Assembly: GCA_019637095.1 (NCBI GenBank)
Contig: JAHBWG010000037.1
Location: 1 to 64,000, forward strand
Reading direction: 5' to 3'
Length of the DNA: 64,000 nt
Source: Sandaracinaceae bacterium
GTDB taxonomy: Bacteria > Myxococcota_A > Polyangia > Polyangiales > Sandaracinaceae
The notes beneath the pieces are model-generated. The model ran no database searches, had not been told where the DNA came from, and worked only from the letters and a program-made list of their open reading frames with translations. Each line of letters starts with the position of its first letter. Position 1 is the first letter of the stretch. Positions 7,632-16,612 of this stretch are shown here, piece by piece. The translations under genes were made by a program, and so were the position numbers.

Positions 7632-8042
7632 TCAAGGCGCGGCGCGGGAGGGTAGGCACACGCGCGCCTCGACACCGTCCGCGCGCACGGTCTCGCAGGT
7701 GCTCGACGGGTAGCACGCCTCGCGCTCGCAGCTCTGGTAGCAGTGGCCCGCGCCGCCGTCGTCGAGCGCGAGGCAGCGGCCCTGCCCGAGCCCCGCTTCG
7801 CTCAGGCACTCGGCGTCGTTCACGCAGGGCAGGGTGCAGTGCCGGCCGCTCGTCGTGCGCCCGGGCTCGACCTCGACGACGACCTCGCGACACACGAGGA
7901 ACACTTGCACGTCGCGCTCGCCCATCTCGTAGGTGCGCGCGCCGCACTGCGCGGTCTCGGTGCAGATCGTGTAGAGCGCGTCGCTCGAGCACGCGCCGAG
8001 CGCGAGCGCGAGCGAGAGCGGGATCGCGGCGAGCCTTCGCAC
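7632..8042 (-). CDS. Cys-rich lipoprotein, 136 aa
   Basis: The predicted start GTG 8042 gives a signal peptide VRRLAAIPLSLALALGACSS with lipobox LGAC. The mature protein carries about eleven further Cys residues in patterns such as CTETAQC, CTLPCVNDAEC, CYQSCEREAC and CYPSSTC, resembling the small disulphide-rich modules common in myxobacterial surface lipoproteins. The function is unknown. TATCCT lies 7 nt upstream of the GTG with no Shine-Dalgarno sequence, suggesting a leaderless transcript. It diverges from the outer-membrane protein gene (15 bp between the annotated starts) and converges on the FrnE-like gene, whose stop lies 3 bp away. Confidence 0.75.
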   Translation of the reverse strand: MRRLAAIPLSLALALGACSSDALYTICTETAQCGARTYEMGERDVQVFLVCREVVVEVEPGRTTSGRHCTLPCVNDAECLSEAGLGQGRCLALDDGGAGHCYQSCEREACYPSSTCETVRADGVEARVCLPSRAAP

Positions 8043-8049
8043 GGCGGGG

Positions 8050-8059
8050 AGGATACGAT
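8050..8059. promoter_or_regulatory. overlapping divergent -10 elements
   Basis: AGGATACGAT holds TATCCT on the - strand (8055-8050, 7 nt before GTG 8042) and TACGAT on the + strand (8054-8059, 7 nt before an in-frame GTG at 8067). The arrangement repeats that seen at 6069-6075. The + element also overlaps the annotated ATG 8058, so the true start of that gene may be GTG 8067. Confidence 0.4.
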
Positions 8060-9059
8060 GCCGCGCGTGTCGCGCCCGCCCTTCCTCGCCGTGGTCCCCC
8101 TCCTCGTCGCCGCGCTGCTCCCCGCGCGGGCGGGCGCAGAGGACGACGAGCCCGCGGCGGACGCGCCGGACGCGCCGGACGCCGGCGCGGCGCAGGAGCC
8201 GTTGGACGAGGTGCCCGCGCCGCCCGAGGAGCCGGGCGCGTCGTACGTCGAGCCCTTCGAGCCCGTCGAGCCGGCCGAGCCCGTCGAGGCGCAGCCGCTC
8301 GCGCGTCCGCCCGAGCCGCCCGCGCGCGCGCGCGTTCGCAGAGCCGCGCGCGCGGAGCCGGAGCCCACGCGGCGCGGCTACCGGCGCGAGCGCCACCGTC
8401 GGTCCGCCGCCGAAGCGTCCGCCGAGGGGCTCGCGTGCGTCTACGTCGAGGATGGCCACTGCTACTACGACGAGGTCGTCTACGTCGGGGCGTCCGAGCT
8501 CGCGTTCGGCTTCTCGATCGAGCTCGTGGGAGGGCTCTACGCGACCTCCCTCAACGGCCTGTCGAGCCCGCGCCTCGAGGGCGGCGACCTCGACGCGGGG
8601 ATCGTCCCGATCGCCGGCGCCGCGGTGCGCGGCTGGCTCCTCTACGATCGGCTCCGCCTCGGCGTCGTCTTGCAGCTCGGCGCCGCGATCCGCGCGCGAG
8701 AGACCCCGCTCACCGGCCGCGGCGTGTTCGAGGAGGGGAGCGCGCTCGGCGACGGCCGCTGGAACGGCGTCTGGGGCTTCGCCGCCTACCAGCCGCAGCT
8801 CTCGGAGCTCGTGCAGCTCTGGTTCGGCGGCCGCGTCGGCGTGAGCGAGCTGTGGGCGGCGGTCGAGTGGTCGGGGCGCTCGTACGCCTCGCTCCAGCGC
8901 GTCGGCTTCTCGCTCGGCCCGGAGCTCGGCGTGATGTTCAGCGGCGACGCGCTCGGCGTCGCGATCTGGGCGTTCGTCGACCTCGCGCAGCCGGGCGCGG
9001 GACAGCTCTCGGTCGGGCTCGTCTACGAAGAGCCGCGGCCGCCGGGCGCCGCGTACTGA
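8058..9059 (+). CDS. predicted outer-membrane beta-barrel protein
   Basis: The signal peptide (residues 1-27, ending ARAGA) is followed by a long Pro/Glu/Ala-rich linker up to about residue 120. A C-terminal part of about 200 residues then shows alternating hydrophobic and polar residues with Gly and aromatics, ending in a strand-like LSVGLVYEE segment. This is typical of small outer-membrane barrels with a periplasmic peptidoglycan-spanning linker. The EPVEPAEPVE stretch is low complexity. ATG 8058 has GGGGAGG 5 nt upstream. GTG 8067, three codons later, is an equally possible leaderless start. No specific function is evident. Confidence 0.7.
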   Translation: MPRVSRPPFLAVVPLLVAALLPARAGAEDDEPAADAPDAPDAGAAQEPLDEVPAPPEEPGASYVEPFEPVEPAEPVEAQPLARPPEPPARARVRRAARAEPEPTRRGYRRERHRRSAAEASAEGLACVYVEDGHCYYDEVVYVGASELAFGFSIELVGGLYATSLNGLSSPRLEGGDLDAGIVPIAGAAVRGWLLYDRLRLGVVLQLGAAIRARETPLTGRGVFEEGSALGDGRWNGVWGFAAYQPQLSELVQLWFGGRVGVSELWAAVEWSGRSYASLQRVGFSLGPELGVMFSGDALGVAIWAFVDLAQPGAGQLSVGLVYEEPRPPGAAY

Positions 9060-9072
9060 CGCGCTCTACCGC

Positions 9073-10587
9073 TCAATCCTTCTTGCCGCCGAACAGCTTG
9101 CCGAAGAGGCCGGCGCGCTCGCTCGAGCCGCTCTTCTTGGACTCCGGCGCCTCGCTCTTGCGCATCGACGCGAGCCGCACCTCGCGCACCGCCTCGAGGT
9201 TCTTGGGGTTCGCCTCGGCGGCGAGCTGGAAGTGCGAGAGCGCGAGCTGCGTCTTGTTCTCGCGCTTGAGCACGAGCCCGAGCCAGTAGTGCGCCTTGTC
9301 GTGGCGCGGCGCGATCGCGATCGCGCGCTCGAGGCCCTCGATCACGCGCTGGCGCATCGCCGCGTCGCCGCCGTGCTTCTGGAAGAGCACCCACGCGCGC
9401 GTCGCGTGGTAGTCCGGCTCGTCGTCCGCGTACTCGAGGATCTCTTCGAGGATCGCGAGGGCCTCGTCCCACTCGCTGCGCCGCAGGTGCACCTCGACCT
9501 TGCGGAACTCCATCGCCGCCTGGATGATCAGCGCGAGCTGGCGATCCGCCTCCGGCGTGCCGCCGCCCGCCTGCACGCTCTGGAGGTAGGGCCCGCGCTT
9601 CGTCTCGTCGCCGAGCGTCTCCTGCGCGCGCGTGAGGTAGCCGAAGATGCGCTCGACGGCGGGACGCAACGCGGCGAGGGCCGGCGGGACGCGGTCGGGG
9701 TGCCACTTCTTCACCGCCGCGAAGTACGCCTTCTGGACCGCGGCCGCGGACACGTCACGCGGCACGCCGAGCATCACGAAGTAGTCCTCGTTCTCGATCT
9801 TGCGCGCGCGCTCGGCGACCTCGTGCCAGCGCGCCTGGTGCTCGGGCGACAGATCCGACGGCATCGGTGGCAGCGGATCGACGCCGCGTGGCGCGGGGCC
9901 GCGCGCCGGCTTGGCCGCCTCGCGTGGCTCCTCGCTGGGCGCCGACGGCCGCGCCGGCGCGGCCGCTCGCTTCGGCGCCGCGCGCACCTCGCCGTCCCAC
10001 GGCTCCACGGCGCGCGTGATCGACAGGAGGTACACGATCCGCGCGACCTCTCGCGGCGCGAGCCCGCTGAGCGCGGTGAGGCCCGGCACCGACGTGGGCT
10101 CCGCGCGGAGCAGATCCACGCACGCGCGCTCCTTCGGGAGGAAGCCGTAGGCCGCGAGGTCGGTCGTCGCGACGACCCGCAGCTTCTGCTCGCCGAGCTG
10201 CCCCACCACGTGCTCGACCGCGTCGTCGCGCGACGAGCCGCGCAGCGACGCGGTGATCAGGGGCAACACCTCGACCTCGCCCGCGCGCGCGTGCCCGGAC
10301 TCGCTGACGAGGTCGACGTCCGCGTAGAACGCGTAGGGCCCGCTCGCGCGCGCGAAGAGCGGCAAGAGCCCGCGGTCGAGCTGCGAGGACGGCTGGCGCA
10401 GCACCGCGGCGGCCGGGCGCCCCTCGACGAAGCGCACGCGATCCTGCTTGGGCCCCTCGCCCGCGTCCGGGTCCCAGAGGACCAGCGTGCCGGTGAGCTT
10501 CTGTCGCCACGCGGAGAGGAGCACGTGCGCGAACGGCGTCCGCGCGAGATCGCCTTGTGCGATCGGCTCCGGGAGCGAGGCCGCCAT
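9073..10587 (-). CDS. DUF4388-like, J-domain and TPR fusion protein
   Basis: A cytosolic fusion of 504 residues. The N-terminal 90 residues resemble the DUF4388 (PATAN) domain, with GDLARTPFAHVLLSAWRQ and VRFVEGRPAAAVL. A second regulatory-looking region follows (100-200), then a Pro/Ala linker. A J-domain lies at about 267-330 with the HPD motif at 296-298, so it can probably stimulate a DnaK partner. About three TPR-like helical repeats span 350-470, and the tail is basic (GLFGKLFGGKKD). Such fusions are characteristic of myxobacteria and are thought to be regulatory chaperone adaptors. The start MAASLPEP was chosen where the domain begins; its 5' end is 88 bp from hisD, which diverges. Confidence 0.75.
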   Translation of the reverse strand: MAASLPEPIAQGDLARTPFAHVLLSAWRQKLTGTLVLWDPDAGEGPKQDRVRFVEGRPAAAVLRQPSSQLDRGLLPLFARASGPYAFYADVDLVSESGHARAGEVEVLPLITASLRGSSRDDAVEHVVGQLGEQKLRVVATTDLAAYGFLPKERACVDLLRAEPTSVPGLTALSGLAPREVARIVYLLSITRAVEPWDGEVRAAPKRAAAPARPSAPSEEPREAAKPARGPAPRGVDPLPPMPSDLSPEHQARWHEVAERARKIENEDYFVMLGVPRDVSAAAVQKAYFAAVKKWHPDRVPPALAALRPAVERIFGYLTRAQETLGDETKRGPYLQSVQAGGGTPEADRQLALIIQAAMEFRKVEVHLRRSEWDEALAILEEILEYADDEPDYHATRAWVLFQKHGGDAAMRQRVIEGLERAIAIAPRHDKAHYWLGLVLKRENKTQLALSHFQLAAEANPKNLEAVREVRLASMRKSEAPESKKSGSSERAGLFGKLFGGKKD

Positions 10588-10675
10588 CGGGCGGATGATG
10601 GCACAGCTCGCGGCGTTCCGCGCGGCGCGACGAATCGGGTGGTTCGACCCCGGCGGGCGCTCTAAGAAGATCGCC

Positions 10676-11944
10676 GTGCCGTTTCCCATCCACGAGCGGG
10701 GCGAGCCCGCGTACGAGGCGACGCTCGAGGCGCTCTCGCGCCGCGGCGACGCCGACCTGAGCCGCGTCGAGCCCGAGGTGCGCGCGATCCTCGACGCGGT
10801 CCGCGCGCGCGGCGACGTCGCGATCCGAGAGCTCACCGCCCGCTTCGAGGGCCGGACGCAGGCGCACGTGGTCGTGCCCGAGGCCGAGTGGCGCGCCGAG
10901 GCCGAGCGCGCGCCGGCGGAGGTGCGCGCGATGCTCGCCGCGGCGGGCGCGCGCGTGCGCCGCTACCACGAGCACCAGCGCGACGGCGGCTTCGCCTACG
11001 AGGAGGACGGCGTGCGGCTCGGGCAGCGCGTGCGGCCGGTGCGCGCGGCCGGCGTCTACGCGCCGGGCGGCAAGGCGCGCTACCCGTCGAGCGTCTTGAT
11101 GAGCGCGATCCCCGCGGCGGTCGCCGGCGTCGAGCGCATCGTGCTCGCGACGCCGCGCCCCACGCCCGAGGTGCTCGCGGCGGCGGCGATCGCGGGGGTG
11201 ACCGAGGTCGTCGACGCGGGCGGCGCGCAGGCGATCGGCGCGCTCGCCTACGGCACCGAGACGGTGCGCCGCGTCGACACCATCGTCGGGCCGGGCAACC
11301 TCTACGTCGCCTGCGCGAAGCGCCTTGTGTATGGCCTCGTCGACATCGAGGGGATCGCTGGTCCGTCCGAGATCCTCGTCGTCGCCGACGACGGCGCGGA
11401 CCCGGCGCACGTCGCGGCGGATCTCCTCTCGCAGGCCGAGCACGACGAGGACGCGTACGCGCTGCTCGTCACGCTCTCGCGCGCGCAGGCCGAGCGCGTC
11501 GCTGCCGAGGTGGCGCGCCAGCTCGAGGGGCTGCCGCGCCGCGAGGTCGCCGCGGCGTCCGTCCGCGATCACGCGGTCGCGTTCGTCGCCGGCGATCGAG
11601 CCGAGGCGGCGCGCGTCGCCGACGCGCTCGCGGCCGAGCACCTCTCGCTCCAGGTCGAGGACGCCGAGGGGCTGCTCGAGCACATCGGCGCCGCCGGCGC
11701 CGTGTTCCTCGGCGGGCACACGCCCGAGGCGGCGGGCGACTACGCGGCCGGCCCGAGCCACGTCCTGCCGACGGGCGGCGCGGCGCGCTTCACCTCGCCG
11801 CTCGGCGTCTACGACTTCTACGTGCGCACCTCGCTGATCCGCTACTCGCGCGAGGCGATCCGCGCGCAGGCCGACCTGCTCGAGGGCCTCGCGCGCCTCG
11901 AGGGCCTCGAGGCGCACGCGCGCGCCGTCGCCGCCCGGCGCTGA
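10676..11944 (+). CDS. hisD: histidinol dehydrogenase
   Basis: It catalyses the last two steps of histidine synthesis, oxidising L-histidinol to L-histidine with two NAD+. The 422 residues are the usual length. The signature is visible as VDTIVGPGNLYVACAKR, with IAGPSEILVVAD next to it, and the catalytic Glu-His pair is EH at 321-322 (AAEHLSLQ). The last section FTSPLGVYDFYVRTS is also diagnostic. GTG 10676 gives the family N-terminus; an upstream ATG (10595) would add residues that look like shadow translation. No other his gene is nearby, so hisD stands alone here. Confidence 0.95.
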   Translation: MPFPIHERGEPAYEATLEALSRRGDADLSRVEPEVRAILDAVRARGDVAIRELTARFEGRTQAHVVVPEAEWRAEAERAPAEVRAMLAAAGARVRRYHEHQRDGGFAYEEDGVRLGQRVRPVRAAGVYAPGGKARYPSSVLMSAIPAAVAGVERIVLATPRPTPEVLAAAAIAGVTEVVDAGGAQAIGALAYGTETVRRVDTIVGPGNLYVACAKRLVYGLVDIEGIAGPSEILVVADDGADPAHVAADLLSQAEHDEDAYALLVTLSRAQAERVAAEVARQLEGLPRREVAAASVRDHAVAFVAGDRAEAARVADALAAEHLSLQVEDAEGLLEHIGAAGAVFLGGHTPEAAGDYAAGPSHVLPTGGAARFTSPLGVYDFYVRTSLIRYSREAIRAQADLLEGLARLEGLEAHARAVAARR

Positions 11945-11954
11945 CCGGGGCGGA

Positions 11955-13666
<1,712 letters not shown>

Positions 13667-13670
<4 letters not shown>

Positions 13671-14017
13671 GCGCCCTCCTCTCGGGCGAAGCGCGACACG
13701 CGCAAGAGCTCGTAGAGCGCCGCGGCCTGCGGCGGCGAGAGCGGCTCGAACGCGACGCCGAACGTGCGGCCGCCGACCCAGCGCACGCGCGCGGGCAGAT
13801 CCAGCGGATCCCACGCGGACGGCGCGGTCAGCGTGATGCGCAGCGCGGCGCCCAGCGGCGGCGGGCGCTCGCACTTGATCTGCGCGCCGCCGAGCCCGAG
13901 GTCGACGAGCCGGCCGGCCTGCTCGAGGGGCGCGCCGTCCGCGTCGCGCCGGTAGCGGACGCCGAGCTCGATCGGCTGGCGCGCGGTGCGGCGGAAGTGC
14001 GGGGCGTCCTCGGGCAT
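13667..14017 (-). CDS. PilZ domain protein with altered second motif
   Basis: A stand-alone PilZ-fold protein of 116 residues. The first motif is RRTARQP (RxxxR present), but the second reads DLGLGG instead of (D/N)xSxxG: the serine is replaced by glycine. Binding of c-di-GMP may therefore be weak or lost; this is inference from the known motif. It overlaps the downstream kinase start by 4 bp, suggesting that the kinase and this PilZ protein work together. The diverging gene is ttcA, 63 bp away. Confidence 0.8.
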
Positions 14018-14080
14018 GGGCGGGAGCAGGGAGGGTAGCAACTTGCCGCCGCGCCCGCGCGCCGTTACAGCGACGGTCCG

Positions 14081-14890
14081 ATGAGCGAGCTCGAGCTTCT
14101 GGAACGCGACCTCTCCCGGGCCGTCGGCCGCTGCGTCGGGGACTTCGATCTCCTCGAGGACGGCGATCGGGTCATGGTGTGCCTGAGCGGGGGCAAGGAC
14201 AGCTACACGATGCTCGATCTGCTCGAGCGCCTGCGGCGCCGCGCGCCGATCCGCTTCGAGCTCGTCGCCGTCCACCTCGATCAAGGGCAGCCCGGCTATG
14301 ACGGCCGCCCGCTGCGCGAGTGGCTCGCCGCGTCGGGGCATGCGCACCGGATCCTCGCCGAGGACACGTACTCCATCGTCACCTCGAAGCTCGACGCGGC
14401 CTCGACGTACTGCTCGCTCTGCTCGCGCCTGCGCCGCGGCGTGCTCTACAACGCGGCCGAGGAGCTCGGCTGCACCAAGATCGCGCTCGGTCATCATCGC
14501 GACGACGCCCTCGAGACGCTGCTGCTGAACCTGATGTTCACCGGCTCCATCAAGAGCATGCCCGCGCGCCTCAGGAGTGACGACGGCCGCAACGTGGTCA
14601 TCCGCCCGCTGCTCTACTGCGCCGAGGAGACGATCGCACGGTACGCCGCGCTGCGCGGCTACCCGATCCTGCCGTGCGACCTCTGCGGCTCGCAAGAGGG
14701 CTTGATGCGCCAGCAGGTCAAGGAGCTGCTCGGCGAGCTCGAGGCCCGCGCGCCCAAGGCGCGGCAGAGCATGCTCGCCGCGCTCGCGAACGTCCGCGCG
14801 AGCCACCTCCTCGACCGCACGCTCGTCAACGTCGCTTCCGATCGTCCACCCGCGTCCACCGACGGGGCGCGCCGCCTGCCGCTCCTCTAG
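14081..14890 (+). CDS. ttcA: tRNA 2-thiocytidine(32) synthetase TtcA
   Basis: It thiolates cytidine 32 of certain tRNAs using ATP and an iron-sulphur cluster. The PP-loop is SGGKDS (36-41). The cluster ligands expected in TtcA are present as CSLC (C111, C114) and C202 in CDLCGSQ. TLLLNLMFTGSIKSMPA and RPLLYC are also typical. Its 269 residues are a little short compared with E. coli TtcA, and no extra domain is present. The first codons follow a short upstream region containing TTACAG. A small GGGTT/AACCC hairpin lies just after the stop. Confidence 0.95.
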   Translation: MSELELLERDLSRAVGRCVGDFDLLEDGDRVMVCLSGGKDSYTMLDLLERLRRRAPIRFELVAVHLDQGQPGYDGRPLREWLAASGHAHRILAEDTYSIVTSKLDAASTYCSLCSRLRRGVLYNAAEELGCTKIALGHHRDDALETLLLNLMFTGSIKSMPARLRSDDGRNVVIRPLLYCAEETIARYAALRGYPILPCDLCGSQEGLMRQQVKELLGELEARAPKARQSMLAALANVRASHLLDRTLVNVASDRPPASTDGARRLPLL

Positions 14891-14974
14891 AGACCGCGGG
14901 TTGGAAAACCCCACGGGCTCGGGCGACCCACCCGCGAGGCCCGGCGTTCGGGCCGATTCAGCCGGAGGCGGTGA

Positions 14975-16396
14975 ATGCAGAAGCGCGTTCTCTACGCGGC
15001 GCTCGTGTGCGCGCTCGCGAGCAGCGGGTGCATCGAGCGCAAGGGGGCCGCGGTCGGCCCGAACGTCGGCTACGGGCAGGAGGTGCGCATCGGCGGCGGC
15101 GACGTCAGCCGCGTCGACGTCCTGTTCGTCATCGACGACTCCGGCTCGATGGCGCAGGAGCAGGCGAACCTCGCCGTGCAGATCCCCAGGCTCGTGCGCG
15201 ATCTCGCGAGCCCCCCGGATCGGAACCTCGACGGCGTCCCCGACTGGAACGCCGCGGAGGAGCTGCGCATCGGCATCGTCACCACCGACGTCGGGATGGG
15301 CAGCGTGTCGATCCCGATGAGCGGCTGCGTGCCCGGCGGGGACGACGGAACGCTGCGCGGCGGGGTCTTCGAGTGGCGCGCCGGCGACGACGCCGACGCG
15401 TTCGCGGCCCGCGTGCGCGACACCGTCGCCGAGCTCGGGATCCGCGGCTGCGCGTTCGAGCAGCCGCTCGAGGCGGCGGCCCGCGCGGTCGCGCGCGCTC
15501 CCGAGACCGGCTTCCCGCGCGCCGACGCGCTGTTCGCGCTCATCGTCGTGACGGACGAGGAGGACTGCTCGGTCGACGACGACGACGCCTTCTTCGCGGC
15601 CATGGAGCCCTCCGCGTACAACGTGTACTGCCAGCGCAACGCGGATCGGCTCACCCCGGTGACCGAGCTGCTCGCGCGGATCCGCGGCGCGCGCGAGGAG
15701 CGCGAGTTCGTCTACGCCGCGATCGCGGGCCTGCCCGTCGGCCTCGCGCCCGACACCACGCCGGAGGCGATCCTCGCGCGCGACGACATGCAGCACCGCG
15801 AGGACGGCGCGCGCAACCCGCGCTCGATCCCGGTGTGCGGCTCCGACGACGCGCTCGGCCGCGCGGACCCGGGGCGCCGCCTCGTCGAGCTCGCGCGCCA
15901 CGTCCCCGCGAGCGTGCTGACGACGATCTGCACCGACGACTTCGGCCCGGCGATCTCCGAGATCGGCGCCCGCATCGGCGGCCAGATCCCGGGCGTGTGC
16001 CTCGTGCGCGAGGTGCCGCGCGGGCTCGGCGAGCGCGTGCCGTGCACCGTGACGGTGACCCTGCCGAGCGGAGATCGCTGCGCGGGGCGCGAGGGGTACA
16101 CGCTCTTCGGGCTCTCGGGCGAGCGCGAGATCTGCGAGCTCGCGCAGGTCCCCGGCGGCGCGGGCGAGGGCTTCTACTACGACCCGGCGCACGAGAGCTG
16201 CCCGCAGCTCGTGATCACCGAGGGGGCGCGGCCGCCGGTCGGCGCGACCGTCTCCGCGGAGTGCTTCTTCCCGCTGCACCGCGAGCTCGGCGAGCTCTGC
16301 GCGCGCGGTCCGCAGTGCGGCTCCGGCTACTGCGATCCGGTCACGCGCACCTGCGCGCTCCTGCCGACGGGCGGCAGCGGCGCGACCGGAGGCTGA
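14975..16396 (+). CDS. VWA-like lipoprotein, first of a tandem pair
   Basis: The signal peptide MQKRVLYAALVCALASSGC has its lipobox Cys at residue 19. The mature protein opens with CIERKG and continues into a von Willebrand A-like domain with the MIDAS signature DDSGS at residues 54-58, followed by LRIGIVTTDVGMG and ALIVVTDEEDCS. The C-terminal half is Cys-rich, ending with CARGPQCGSGYCDPVTRTC, which looks like a small disulphide module. This architecture is common among myxobacterial surface lipoproteins and suggests metal-dependent adhesion or protein binding outside the cell. The next gene is a paralogue. Confidence 0.8.
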   Translation: MQKRVLYAALVCALASSGCIERKGAAVGPNVGYGQEVRIGGGDVSRVDVLFVIDDSGSMAQEQANLAVQIPRLVRDLASPPDRNLDGVPDWNAAEELRIGIVTTDVGMGSVSIPMSGCVPGGDDGTLRGGVFEWRAGDDADAFAARVRDTVAELGIRGCAFEQPLEAAARAVARAPETGFPRADALFALIVVTDEEDCSVDDDDAFFAAMEPSAYNVYCQRNADRLTPVTELLARIRGAREEREFVYAAIAGLPVGLAPDTTPEAILARDDMQHREDGARNPRSIPVCGSDDALGRADPGRRLVELARHVPASVLTTICTDDFGPAISEIGARIGGQIPGVCLVREVPRGLGERVPCTVTVTLPSGDRCAGREGYTLFGLSGEREICELAQVPGGAGEGFYYDPAHESCPQLVITEGARPPVGATVSAECFFPLHRELGELCARGPQCGSGYCDPVTRTCALLPTGGSGATGG

Positions 16397-16435
16397 GCCG
16401 TGCCCGTCCTGCCCCTCGAGCCGCCCGCGCCCGCC

Positions 16436-16475
16436 AACGATGTTGTCGATTCGACCAACATCGTTGTCGATTCGG
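16436..16475. promoter_or_regulatory. inverted and 21-bp-spaced direct repeat upstream of the second VWA gene
   Basis: AACGATGTTG (16436-16445) and CAACATCGTT (16456-16465) form a perfect 10-bp inverted repeat. In addition GTTGTCGATTCG occurs at 16442-16453 and again at 16463-16474, exactly 21 bp apart, about two helical turns. The stretch is A/T-richer than its surroundings. It lies about 140 bp before the ATG at 16613 and could be an operator or activator site. No regulator is identified. Confidence 0.45.
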
Positions 16476-16612
16476 TCTCGCTCGAGGCCGCCGGCCGGCG
16501 CACCGCGGCCCGGCTTCGCGCTTGCAATGCACCCGCGGTGGGAAGTGGCATTGATCCTCGGGGCCAACCGCGGGTACAGTCCCACCGCCGAACGATCCCC
16601 TCAGGAGGAGTG

